Source: CAYUNT01 sp964446285
GTDB taxonomy: Bacteria > Sumerlaeota > Sumerlaeia > SLMS01 > CAYUNT01
Direction: 5' to 3'
Assembly (NCBI GenBank): GCA_964446285.1
Contig: CAYUNT010000076.1
Coordinates: 1-18,980 of the forward strand
Length of the DNA: 18,980 nt
Positions 7,659-14,214 of this stretch are shown here, one piece after another. Each line of letters begins with the position of its first letter. Positions within the stretch are counted from its first letter, which is position 1. The notes under the pieces are model-generated. The model was not told the DNA's origin. It did no database searches and worked only from the letters and a program-made list of their open reading frames with translations. Position numbers and translations under genes: made by a program.

Positions 7659-8597
7659 TTACTCGAATAACTTGCTGACGGATTCATTATTATGAATGCG
7701 GCGAATCGTTTCCGCCACCATCGGCGCCACGCTCAATTGCTCGATTGGGGCTTCGGCCCACTCGGGCTTGGCCGGGATGGTATTGGTGACAACGATGCGC
7801 TCGATCAATGAGTTTTTCAGCCGCGAGATGGCCGGGCCGCTGAAAACGGGATGCGAGCAGAAGGCGTAAATCGCGCGCGCGCCACGCTGTTTCAGCGCCG
7901 CCGCCGCGTTCACAATCGTTCCCGCCGTGTCGATCATGTCGTCGAAGATCAGGCAATTGCGCCCATTTACGTCTCCGATGACATTCATCACTTCGCATTC
8001 GTTTGGCCGCGGGCGGCGCTTGTCCACCACCGCCATCGGCATCTTCAACCGTTCGGCGTAATAGCGGGCCAGTTTCACATTGCCCACATCCGGCGATACG
8101 ATGATGCCGTCCGAAATTCCCATCTGGCGGACATAGTTGATAAACAGCGGACCTCCATACAGATGATCCACTGGAATATCGAAGAATCCCTGGATTTGAG
8201 CGGAATGAAGATCGATCGTCAGCAGGCGGTCCGCCCCGGCTTTCGTGATCAGATTGGCCACGAGTTTGGCCGAAAGCGCCACGCGGCCCTGCTCTTTGCG
8301 GTCCTGTCGCGCATATCCGAAATACGGAATGACTGCCGTAACGCGCAACGCCGAAGCGCGCCGAAGCGCGTCCATCAGAAGAAACAACTCCATGAAGTTG
8401 TTGTTTGTCGGCGTGCAGGTGGACTGCACGACAAACACATCGGCGCCCCGGACGTTTTCATTGATCTTCACAAAGGTTTCGCCGTCGGAAAACTGCTTAA
8501 TTTCCGTTTCTCCCAACTTCATTTTTAGTTGGGCGCAAATCTCCGCCGCAAGCGCCTTGCTGGCGCTGCCCGAGAGTATTACCAGAGAAGAATCCAT
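7659..8597 (-). CDS. prs: Ribose-phosphate pyrophosphokinase (PRPP synthetase)
   Basis: Makes PRPP from ribose 5-phosphate and ATP, the precursor of nucleotides, His and Trp. The length of 312 residues matches class I bacterial enzymes. Signatures: FSDGE (36-40), the ATP-binding segment PYFGYARQDRK (91-101), TIDLHS (127-132) with catalytic His131, the flexible loop VDKRRPRPNE (191-200), and the PRPP-binding motif DDMIDTAGT (219-227). It appears complete and functional. It heads the prs-rplY-pth run, with a candidate promoter and a leader hairpin upstream. The ribosome site is weak (GGCGAG close to the ATG). The rplY gene begins 24 bases after its stop. Confidence 0.96.
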   Translation of the reverse strand: MDSSLVILSGSASKALAAEICAQLKMKLGETEIKQFSDGETFVKINENVRGADVFVVQSTCTPTNNNFMELFLLMDALRRASALRVTAVIPYFGYARQDRKEQGRVALSAKLVANLITKAGADRLLTIDLHSAQIQGFFDIPVDHLYGGPLFINYVRQMGISDGIIVSPDVGNVKLARYYAERLKMPMAVVDKRRPRPNECEVMNVIGDVNGRNCLIFDDMIDTAGTIVNAAAALKQRGARAIYAFCSHPVFSGPAISRLKNSLIERIVVTNTIPAKPEWAEAPIEQLSVAPMVAETIRRIHNNESVSKLFE

Positions 8598-8617
8598 CTC
8601 GCCGATACCGTCCTCAA

Positions 8618-8634
8618 CGCGGGATACTCCCGCG
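8618..8634 (-). promoter_or_regulatory. Hairpin in the prs leader
   Basis: CGCGGGA (8618-8624) and TCCCGCG (8628-8634) form a perfect 7-bp stem with a three-base loop, 21 bases upstream of the prs start and inside the predicted transcript. It may tune translation or mRNA stability. No riboswitch family is recognised. Confidence 0.4.
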
Positions 8635-8686
8635 ATTTTCGCGGATTCGGAACGGGATTAATTTTCCCGCGCCGAAAGGGCCAAAA

Positions 8687-8716
8687 AGAATAGTCACCCT
8701 GCCCATTCTTTGTCCA
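8687..8716 (-). promoter_or_regulatory. Candidate sigma-70 promoter for prs-rplY-pth
   Basis: Read on the minus strand, TGGACA (8711-8716, 5 of 6 to the -35 consensus) lies 18 bases before TATTCT (8687-8692, 4 of 6 to the -10). It is about 90 bases upstream of the prs start with the correct orientation. The same TGGACA hexamer appears in the candidate leuB promoter, which modestly supports both. Predicted by eye only. Confidence 0.35.
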
Positions 8717-8887
8717 GCCCAATCCTGCGCAAAACACACAAGACTGATATTGCCTGAGTTGCAAAGCCTTGCTCCGCCCGAAATGTCGCGAAGATCAGCG
8801 AAAAACCCGGCGAATCGGGATAGGCGAGCGCGGGCAAGCAAGAACGCAGAGGACCGGATGGGAAGGCCTGGAGTCGCGGATGCGGCG

Positions 8888-8990
8888 GCAAGAACCGTTC
8901 AAAGTTTCTGGTGGCATGGGCATTTTGCCCGTGATTCCGGTGGCTTGGGCGTCTCGCCCAAGGTTTTTCCCGCACTTTGAACAGTTCCTG
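8888..8990. mobile_element. MITE-like element, ~103 bp, with 17-bp terminal inverted repeats and 9-10 bp flanking direct repeats
   Basis: The left terminus CAAGAACCGTTCAAAGT (8889-8905) and the right terminus ACTTTGAACAGTTCCTG (8974-8990) are complementary at 15 of 17 positions. Immediately outside them GGATGCGGCG occurs twice (8878-8887 and 8990-8999), as a target-site duplication would. Inside are two hairpins in direct tandem with a 29-base period: CATGGGC/GCCCGTG (8915-8921, 8927-8933, one G-T pair) and CTTGGGC/GCCCAAG (8944-8950, 8956-8962, perfect), each with a five-base loop. There is no coding capacity, so it would be a non-autonomous element. It lies in a divergent intergenic region. 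Confidence 0.65.
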
Positions 8991-9148
8991 GATGCGGCGC
9001 GGGGGGGGACGCGCTTTTCCGGATTGATCTTTTGCCGGCGCCGGAGGAATGAATTCCTTTGCGCGTTCGGCGAAATACGCCAGCGTCTCGCTTCGAATTT
9101 CCCTGTGAGACGCGGCATCCGCGCCGTCCGCCCCGAAGGAGAATCACA

Positions 9149-10381
9149 ATGAAGATTACGAAAACCTGTGGAATAACGTCCCTGATTCTGGCTGGCGCCG
9201 CATTCGCCGCGCTTGCCGCATGGAATCCCGCTCCACTGTCCGCAGCGCCGACGCCCACCGCATCCGCCGCCGATTTGGCGAGTCAGGCCCTGGGGGCCGC
9301 CTCCAAGAAGGCGGAAGATTCGGCGAAAAAGGTTTCCGATGATGCGAAAAAAGCCGGGGCGAAAGCGCAGGCCGATTCGATGCAGTCCGTGGAACAAATC
9401 CGCCAATCCGTGCAATTGGCCATGGCGCAGGCCATGAAAGTCATGGAAGACGCCCGCGCCAAGGCTCAGGCCGCCGCTGATAGCGCCGAAGCCAAGCGCA
9501 AGGCCGTCGAACAGGTCGCGGCGGGAACGCCTGAGTATGAAAAAGCCAAATTGGAAGCGGATCAGGCTCAAAAGAAAGCCCAGGAGGAAGCGCAAAAGGC
9601 CGCCAAAGTGGCCGAGGATTGCCAGAAGAATGTGAAGGAAACAGCGGCAAAAGCCGAGAGCCTTCTGAACGCATACGACAAACAGATCGCCGCCAAGGCG
9701 GAAAAGGCCGGCGCCAAGGCATCGGAAGAGGCAAAAAAGGCATCGGACAAAGCGGAGTCAAAGGCACAGGACCTGCTGGGCAAGGCGAAAGCTTCGGCGG
9801 ATTCGGCAAAGCAAAAAGCCCAGCCAGCGAAGGCGGAATCTTCAGAAGACACCGAAAAAGCCCTGGCCCAATTGGAAGATATGGTTCGCAAGGTTCAGGC
9901 AAAAGCAAATGAGATTCGCAAGATGGCGGATCAGATGTCGGCGGGGGCGAAAGGACAGGCCGCCTCCGCTGCGTCACAGGCTGGCGAAGCCGCCAAGAAG
10001 GCTGGAGACAACCTCGAGGCCCAAAAGGCCGGCATGGAGGCGAAGGCGGAACAACAACTTCAGGCTGTTGTGGCTCAATTGAAGAGTTCCGAGGCCAAAG
10101 AGCGCCAGAAAGCCGCATTCCAATTGGGCCGGATGGGTTCAGCCGCTAAAGCGGCCGTCCCGGCGCTGATTGAGGCGCTGAAGGATTCCGACGCTTCGGT
10201 GCGCGAGGCGTCTGCGCGCGCGCTGGGATCAACGGGACGCGGGTCGAAAGACGCCGCCGCCGCATTGAAAGAGATGATTAAAGCCGAAACGGAAAAGACC
10301 GTTCGCGACGCCGCCACGGAAGCGCTGCGCCGCATCGAGAAAAGCACCGCTCCTCCTCCCAAGCAGCTGGATGGCAAATAG
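9149..10381 (+). CDS. Exported Ala/Lys-rich helical protein with C-terminal HEAT repeats
   Basis: 410 residues from the ATG at 9149, chosen because AAGGAG lies seven bases upstream and a good signal peptide follows (MKITKTCGITSLILAGAAFA, likely cleavage near residue 32). An upstream in-frame ATG at 9059 would bury that signal. Residues about 40-300 are almost purely helical Ala/Lys/Glu sequence with short repeated units such as AKKA and KAEDSAKK, like a coiled coil or a group 3 LEA / apolipoprotein-type amphipathic helix. Residues about 305-397 are HEAT repeats of the PBS-lyase type (AAVPALIEALKDSDASVREA at 335-354). Predicted to be periplasmic or surface-associated. The family is not recognised. 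HEAT repeats suggest a protein-binding role, and the helical part may be a spacer or stress-protectant segment. Confidence 0.8.
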   Translation: MKITKTCGITSLILAGAAFAALAAWNPAPLSAAPTPTASAADLASQALGAASKKAEDSAKKVSDDAKKAGAKAQADSMQSVEQIRQSVQLAMAQAMKVMEDARAKAQAAADSAEAKRKAVEQVAAGTPEYEKAKLEADQAQKKAQEEAQKAAKVAEDCQKNVKETAAKAESLLNAYDKQIAAKAEKAGAKASEEAKKASDKAESKAQDLLGKAKASADSAKQKAQPAKAESSEDTEKALAQLEDMVRKVQAKANEIRKMADQMSAGAKGQAASAASQAGEAAKKAGDNLEAQKAGMEAKAEQQLQAVVAQLKSSEAKERQKAAFQLGRMGSAAKAAVPALIEALKDSDASVREASARALGSTGRGSKDAAAALKEMIKAETEKTVRDAATEALRRIEKSTAPPPKQLDGK

Positions 10382-10437
10382 CCACACCTTGCACACACGG
10401 AATCGCCGTCAGACTTGTCGGACTTATCGGCCCTATC

Positions 10438-10623
10438 ATACCATTTTCCTTTGATTCTGTTCCCAATCGCCTGTCACGGTTTTCGCGAGAAGAGCGAAAA
10501 CCGCGCCAGGCGATTATGTTGTTGGTGTCTCGGTTTCCCAGGGCGGCGCTTCGCTTGCCCTGGGCTGTATTCTTTTGCTCCTTCAGAGCAAATTCAGGGA
10601 ACAGAATTACGGGAAAATGGTAT
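10438..10623. mobile_element. 186-bp palindrome-rich repeat element with 27-bp terminal inverted repeats
   Basis: The termini (10438-10464 and 10597-10623) are complementary at 23 of 27 positions, sharing ATACCATTTTCC and ATTCTGTTCCC. Inside are three further stem-loops: 10465-10486 with 10494-10515 (20 of 22 paired, seven-base loop), 10537-10544 with 10557-10564 (CCCAGGGC/GCCCTGGG), and 10574-10580 with 10586-10592 (TTTGCTC/GAGCAAA). The left 52 bases recur inverted at 1-52, so this is a family. There is no coding capacity and no clear target duplication. It sits between two convergent genes, where such elements are tolerated and could also terminate transcription. Outside it, 10633-10649 is a small CAGATTT/AAATCTG hairpin just after the stop of the minus-strand gene. 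Confidence 0.7.
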
Positions 10624-10680
10624 CAGACCGGTCAGATTTGAAAAATCTGGCGGCGTAGCGCTATGCCAAATTCACTGTAG

Positions 10681-11655
10681 CTACTTTTTCGTTTCCGCCT
10701 GCGCGGCTTTGAGAAGCGCATGGAGGCGGAGCGTGAAGTCCGCAATGCGCGGCTCGGCCGTGGTATCCTTCATCGCCGTAAGAACGCAGGCAATATAGCG
10801 CACTGTGCCGTCCTCGACAATCGCCGCCTGCGCCGTAAAGATATTCCACGAGCCGGTTTTGCTATAGAGTGTTGCGCTGCCGGGCAATCCCGCACGCATA
10901 CGGTTCGGAGCCGTTTCGTCCATTGCCATGTAGGCCTTAATCAGCCCGCGCCCGCGTCCGCCGCCGATCGCGCCCGTCTCGGCGGCCCACAGAAACGTCG
11001 CGAAATGGCGCGCGCACGACGTCGTGCCTGTCACAGTCGAATAGCCATCGTCTTCGAGCGTGCGCGGCAGATACTTGCGCGTGATGTCCGAACCGCGCAG
11101 GCCCATCGCGCGGAGCAGCGCGCTCGCCCGCTGACGGTCCACAAGGTCAATCGCCTCGTTCGCCGCTGTGTTGTCCGAGTATTGCAGCGTCAGGCGCAGG
11201 ATTTCAGAAACCGTTATTTGCTGCCCGGCCGTGAGGCGCGAATCGGTGCGCACGTTTCGTTCCTTCACCGTAATCACATCGTCGAGCGTGTGTTCGCCCG
11301 CCACAATTTCGCGGATGATTTCGCCGGCCACATAGAGTTTGTATGTGCTTGCGGGATAGACGAAATTATCCATTTCCCTTCCGCCAACGCGCGGGTGCGC
11401 CAGGTCCGAGATGTCCACGACGCAAACCGACGACCATTCCTCTTCTTTGTCGGGGTTGTCGGCGGCGGGTGTGTGTTCATCGAGATGGCTTTCGGCGACC
11501 AGGCGCGCGATCTCGCGCGAGAAAGCGGCGTCTGGCGCGGGCAGGGGGCGGAAGGCGGGCAGTTCGGGAATCTTGATGTCGGGGCGCAGTTGGAGTTGCG
11601 CTGGACACACCGCCGCTAAAAACGCAAACGCGAAAATGAGATAATGAAAACGCAT
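10681..11655 (-). CDS. Exported serine hydrolase of the class A beta-lactamase / DD-peptidase fold
   Basis: 324 residues with a signal peptide (MRFHYLIFAFAFLAAVCPAQ). It has the three signatures of penicillin-recognising serine enzymes in the right order: STYK (103-106, nucleophile Ser103), SDN (160-162) and KTG (266-268). TGTTSCARH (209-217) resembles the post-omega-loop TT-S-ARD segment of the Beta-lactamase2 family. The omega-loop ExxxN that makes class A enzymes efficient deacylases is not evident: Glu201 is the only nearby acid and no matching Asn follows. It is therefore likelier to be a cell-wall peptidase-like or uncharacterised serine hydrolase than a resistance enzyme, though a divergent beta-lactamase cannot be excluded. 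The start has GAGAGGA nearby. It is transcribed alone, convergent with the HEAT-repeat gene. Confidence 0.8.
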   Translation of the reverse strand: MRFHYLIFAFAFLAAVCPAQLQLRPDIKIPELPAFRPLPAPDAAFSREIARLVAESHLDEHTPAADNPDKEEEWSSVCVVDISDLAHPRVGGREMDNFVYPASTYKLYVAGEIIREIVAGEHTLDDVITVKERNVRTDSRLTAGQQITVSEILRLTLQYSDNTAANEAIDLVDRQRASALLRAMGLRGSDITRKYLPRTLEDDGYSTVTGTTSCARHFATFLWAAETGAIGGGRGRGLIKAYMAMDETAPNRMRAGLPGSATLYSKTGSWNIFTAQAAIVEDGTVRYIACVLTAMKDTTAEPRIADFTLRLHALLKAAQAETKK

Positions 11656-11857
11656 AGGAATCCTCTCGTAGGAAAAAATGCCGGGCGATTGGCGAAATGG
11701 ACAGCGAAAACGGGCCGCGAAAGTCGTCCGCCGGAACCGTGCAAAGCGTCTCGCTTCCCCGCCCGAGCGTCAAGGCCGTCCACGCGCGCGCCCCTTGCCG
11801 CTGCGGCAAAAACCGCAACCCCTCAAAGGGAAACAACGTGTCTGGAATGGCAATTTT

Positions 11858-12016
11858 TATCATTCGCCTCGCGATTCATCGCGAGGTCAAAAGAAGAGTA
11901 AAGCCCCCAAAACCGTTTCAACGGTTCGCGCTCCTTAAGCCGGAAAAACCGTTGAAACGGTTTGTTCAATCCATCCGATTCCTGAAACCTCGCGATAAAT
12001 CGCGAGGCGAATGATA
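11858..12016. mobile_element. 159-bp MITE/REPIN-like element with 29-bp terminal inverted repeats
   Basis: The termini 11858-11886 and 11988-12016 are complementary at 28 of 29 positions. Each terminus is itself a hairpin (CCTCGCGA-4-TCGCGAGG). A second, internal inverted pair is AACCGTTTCAACGGTT (11911-11926) and AACCGTTGAAACGGTT (11947-11962). These are exact reverse complements of each other and each is also self-palindromic. Two nested self-complementary repeats in mirror order give a cruciform-prone unit with the architecture of a REPIN or MITE. There is no coding capacity. A CAAT flanks loosely on both sides (11851-11854, 12017-12020), but this is too short to call a target duplication. 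Confidence 0.7.
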
Positions 12017-12092
12017 CAATCCTTGAATGCTTCTTCTGAACATGCGGCCTGTCTCAGCTCCTCGCTGTCGCACGCATGGAAAGCCTTTGCGG

Positions 12093-12120
12093 TGGACAGG
12101 CGCGGGCGCGTGGATATACT
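12093..12120 (+). promoter_or_regulatory. Candidate sigma-70 promoter for the leuB-like operon
   Basis: TGGACA (12093-12098, 5 of 6) and TATACT (12115-12120, 5 of 6) are separated by 16 bases, the best promoter-like match seen by eye in the window. It would give a leader of about 150 bases before the start at 12277. It lies just outside the repeat element that ends at 12016. Confidence 0.45.
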
Positions 12121-12218
12121 AGGACGCTGGCGTTCGAGGGAGCGGCAACCGCTTTCGGGGCAAATCCGCATCCAAAACTCGAGCGGCTCGCATTCAAATC
12201 CCTTAGGTATTTCATGCG

Positions 12219-12248
12219 TTGCGGAAGGCGTTTTTATGCGCCCCGCAA
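12219..12248 (+). promoter_or_regulatory. Leader hairpin upstream of the leuB-like gene
   Basis: TTGCGG (12219-12224) pairs with CCGCAA (12243-12248) and GGCG (12227-12230) with CGCC (12239-12242), giving a ten-pair stem with a two-base bulge and an eight-base loop that includes TTTTT. It ends 13 bases before the AGGAGG ribosome site (12262-12267), so it could modulate translation. No leader peptide rich in Leu codons was recognised, so classical leu attenuation is not supported. Confidence 0.35.
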
Positions 12249-12276
12249 TCGTTTCAAAATCAGGAGGTTTATTCCC

Positions 12277-13476
12277 ATGCCGTCCAAGCGCGCATCCAAG
12301 GCCGCCGCGGAATCCGTTGAAAAATCCAAGTCCGTCTCCAAAAAAGCCGGGCAGTCGAAGAAGTCTTACAATATCGCCGTCCTGCCGGGCGACGGAACCG
12401 GACCGGAAGTGATTCGCGAGGGCGTGAAGGTTCTCGACGCCGCCGCGGCAAAGTTCGGTTTCAAACTGAACTATCAATGGTTCGATTTCGGCGGCGACCG
12501 CTATCTGAAAACGGGCGAGGGCCTTCCCCCGCACGCTTCGGACGAGTTGCGCAAATTCGACGCGATTTTCCTCGGCGCGATCGGCCATCCGGACGTTCCG
12601 CCGGGCATTCTCGAAAAGGGCATCTTGCTGCGCCTGCGCTTCGAATTGGATCAATACATCAATCTTCGCCCGGTGAAGCTGTATCCCGGCGTCGAGTGCC
12701 CGATCCACGGCAAAGGCCCCGAGCAAATTGACTTCGTCGTCGTGCGCGAGAACACGCAGGACCTCTACACGGGCGCCGGCGGTGTCATGCACAAGGGAAC
12801 GCCTCAGGAAGTGGCGATCCAGACGGCGATGTATAGCCGTTTTGGCGTCGAACGCGCGCTGCGCTATGCCTTCGAACTGGCCAAGTCGCGCCGTCCACGC
12901 CCCTGGAAAGGTCTCTCGCAGGCCGACAAGCAGGCGGGGAAAATCGGCCAGCTCACGCTGGTCGGAAAAACCAACGTCCTGACCTATCTCTATGACCTGT
13001 GGTTCCGCGCCTTCAACGAGATCGGCGAGCGCGACTATCCCGAAATCAAGCGCGATTACAATCACGTGGACGCCTGCTGCATGTGGTTTGTCAAGAATCC
13101 CGAGTGGTATGACATTATCGTCACGGGCAACATGTTCGGCGACATCATCACCGACCTCGGCGCGATGATCCAGGGCGGCATGGGCATTGCGGCGGGCGGC
13201 AACCTGAACCCCGACCCGGGCGGCGTCTCGATGTATGAACCGATTGGCGGTTCCGCGCCGAAATATACGGGCAAGAATGTCATCAATCCTCTGGCGGCCA
13301 TCTGCGCCGGGGCGATGCTGCTCGAACACTCACTCGGCGAAAAGAAGGCCGCGCGCGCGATTGAAGACGCCGTGGCTCGCGTGACGGCCGAAAAACTCCA
13401 GAGCCTTGCCGCGGGACGCATGGGCTTTTCGACCACCGAAGTAGGCGATCTGGTGGCGGGTCTCGTCGCCGGGTAA
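12277..13476 (+). CDS. leuB: 3-isopropylmalate dehydrogenase-family enzyme (isocitrate/isopropylmalate dehydrogenase superfamily)
   Basis: 399 residues from the ATG at 12277, chosen for AGGAGG nine bases upstream; an earlier in-frame ATG at 12076 would translate leader DNA. The first ~29 residues are a basic Ala/Ser/Lys-rich extension. The catalytic domain then shows VLPGDGTGPEV (35-45), LRLRFELDQYINLRPV (118-133) supplying the substrate Arg residues 121 and 131, VVVREN (154-159, Arg157), Tyr164, KTNVL (231-235, catalytic Lys231), VDA (264-266, Asp265) and FGDIITD (287-293, Asp289 and Asp293 for the metal). EPIGGSAPKYTGKNVINP (321-338) has Gly324 in place of the usual His. The fold and chemistry (NAD-linked oxidative decarboxylation of a 2-hydroxy acid) are secure. 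Isopropylmalate specificity is the likeliest assignment, but homoisocitrate, isocitrate or tartrate enzymes remain possible, and no other leu gene is nearby. Confidence 0.85.
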   Translation: MPSKRASKAAAESVEKSKSVSKKAGQSKKSYNIAVLPGDGTGPEVIREGVKVLDAAAAKFGFKLNYQWFDFGGDRYLKTGEGLPPHASDELRKFDAIFLGAIGHPDVPPGILEKGILLRLRFELDQYINLRPVKLYPGVECPIHGKGPEQIDFVVVRENTQDLYTGAGGVMHKGTPQEVAIQTAMYSRFGVERALRYAFELAKSRRPRPWKGLSQADKQAGKIGQLTLVGKTNVLTYLYDLWFRAFNEIGERDYPEIKRDYNHVDACCMWFVKNPEWYDIIVTGNMFGDIITDLGAMIQGGMGIAAGGNLNPDPGGVSMYEPIGGSAPKYTGKNVINPLAAICAGAMLLEHSLGEKKAARAIEDAVARVTAEKLQSLAAGRMGFSTTEVGDLVAGLVAG

Positions 13477-13492
13477 GCATTGCGAGAAGGTT

Positions 13493-14179
13493 ATGGGAAC
13501 CTCTGTATCAACCTCCCTTCTTCGACGGGAACGCGGACGGTCCGGGCGAGGCTATGCTTCGCCCGCCGCCGCTCCGCGGAAATCCCCGCCCCCGCCCGCG
13601 CTTGAGAAAAAGCCAGCGAATCGTGGCGCGGTCTGGCTTTGGAGCGTCGAGGATTACTCGAAAATGATCGAGGCGGGGGTTTTGCGCCCGGAAGACCGCG
13701 TGGAACTCATCGAAGGGGAGATTCTTCCCATGGTTCCAATGGGCAGCGCTCATGCGGCGTGCATTCGAAAACTAAACAATTGTCTCGCCGCTCAAATTCA
13801 AGGGGAGGCCATCCTCAGCATTCAATGCCCCCTGCGCCTTGGCGAGCGGAGCGAACCCGAACCGGATGTGTTGCTGCTCGCGCCTCGCGAGGATTTCTAC
13901 GAATCCGCCCACCCCACGGCCTCGGATGTCCTATTGCTGATCGAGGTTGGCGACACCTCGATCGCCTTCGACCGCGAGATAAAAATCCCGCTCTACGCAC
14001 GCCATGGCGTGCCTGAGGTGTGGCTGATCGACCTCTCGGCACGGCGCATTGAAGTGTATCGCTCGCCGGGCAAATCCGGCTACCGGCGGCGGCGGATTAT
14101 CGAAGCGCAGGGCGAATTGCGCGCTCTCCGCATTCCTCGGCTTCGCATTGATGCCAATTCGATTCTTCCAGGGAAATAG
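13493..14179 (+). CDS. Uma2-family (DUF820) putative restriction-endonuclease-fold protein
   Basis: 228 residues. After a variable Arg/Pro-rich N-terminus (1-45) the standard Uma2 pattern is complete: WSVEDYSKMIEAGVL (50-64), DRVELIEGEILPM (68-80), PMGSAHAACI (82-91), SEPEPDVLLL (120-129), LLIEVGDTS (148-156), DREIKIPLYARHGVPEVWLI (160-179). The PD-(D/E)XK-type acidic and basic residues are present as Asp125, Glu151 and Lys164. The family is abundant in Cyanobacteria and Planctomycetes; its physiological role is unknown and it is not usually paired with a methyltransferase, as here. The start is supported by GAGAAGG close to the ATG, 16 bases after the leuB stop, so the two are probably co-transcribed. 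Later starts are possible because the N-terminus is unconserved. Confidence 0.88.
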   Translation: MGTSVSTSLLRRERGRSGRGYASPAAAPRKSPPPPALEKKPANRGAVWLWSVEDYSKMIEAGVLRPEDRVELIEGEILPMVPMGSAHAACIRKLNNCLAAQIQGEAILSIQCPLRLGERSEPEPDVLLLAPREDFYESAHPTASDVLLLIEVGDTSIAFDREIKIPLYARHGVPEVWLIDLSARRIEVYRSPGKSGYRRRRIIEAQGELRALRIPRLRIDANSILPGK

Positions 14180-14214
14180 GCATACTCCAGCCCTTCGCCA
14201 AAAAGAGGATTCTT

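Larger units (their letters stand above)
8598..9148. other. 551-base divergent intergenic region
   Basis: No credible gene is seen here. From left to right it contains a leader hairpin and candidate promoter for prs, a 103-bp MITE-like element (8888-8990) and, just before 9149, the ribosome site of the plus-strand gene. Open frames crossing it do not resemble known proteins and mostly translate the inverted repeats. Confidence 0.6.
11656..12276. other. 621-base divergent intergenic region
   Basis: It lies between two genes that start on opposite strands. 11656-11857 holds the upstream region of the serine hydrolase gene and nothing I can identify. 11858-12016 is a repeat element. 12017-12276 holds a promoter, a leader hairpin and the ribosome site of the leuB-like gene. 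Open frames through it translate palindromes and I do not consider them genes. Confidence 0.6.

Noticed and set aside
9059..9148. Upstream start for the HEAT-repeat protein.
   Set aside because: It adds an Arg/Pro-rich stretch before a well-formed signal peptide. The ATG at 9149 has AAGGAG at good spacing.
10681..11655. Antibiotic-resistance beta-lactamase.
   Set aside because: The three active-site motifs are shared by wall peptidases, and the class A omega-loop residues are not evident, so resistance is not claimed.
11678..11938. Small plus-strand gene upstream of the repeat element.
   Set aside because: The predicted product is a run of Arg/Lys/Pro that ends in translated palindromic repeat, with no convincing ribosome site or family.
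11935..13329. A 464-codon open frame on the minus strand, antisense to the leuB-like gene.
   Set aside because: It is a shadow: the plus strand encodes a full dehydrogenase with all catalytic residues. GC-rich codon use leaves the complementary frame open by chance, and the antisense protein has no recognisable motif.
13493..14179. Restriction-modification system built on the Uma2 nuclease.
   Set aside because: No methyltransferase or specificity gene is adjacent. Uma2 proteins normally occur as scattered solitary genes.
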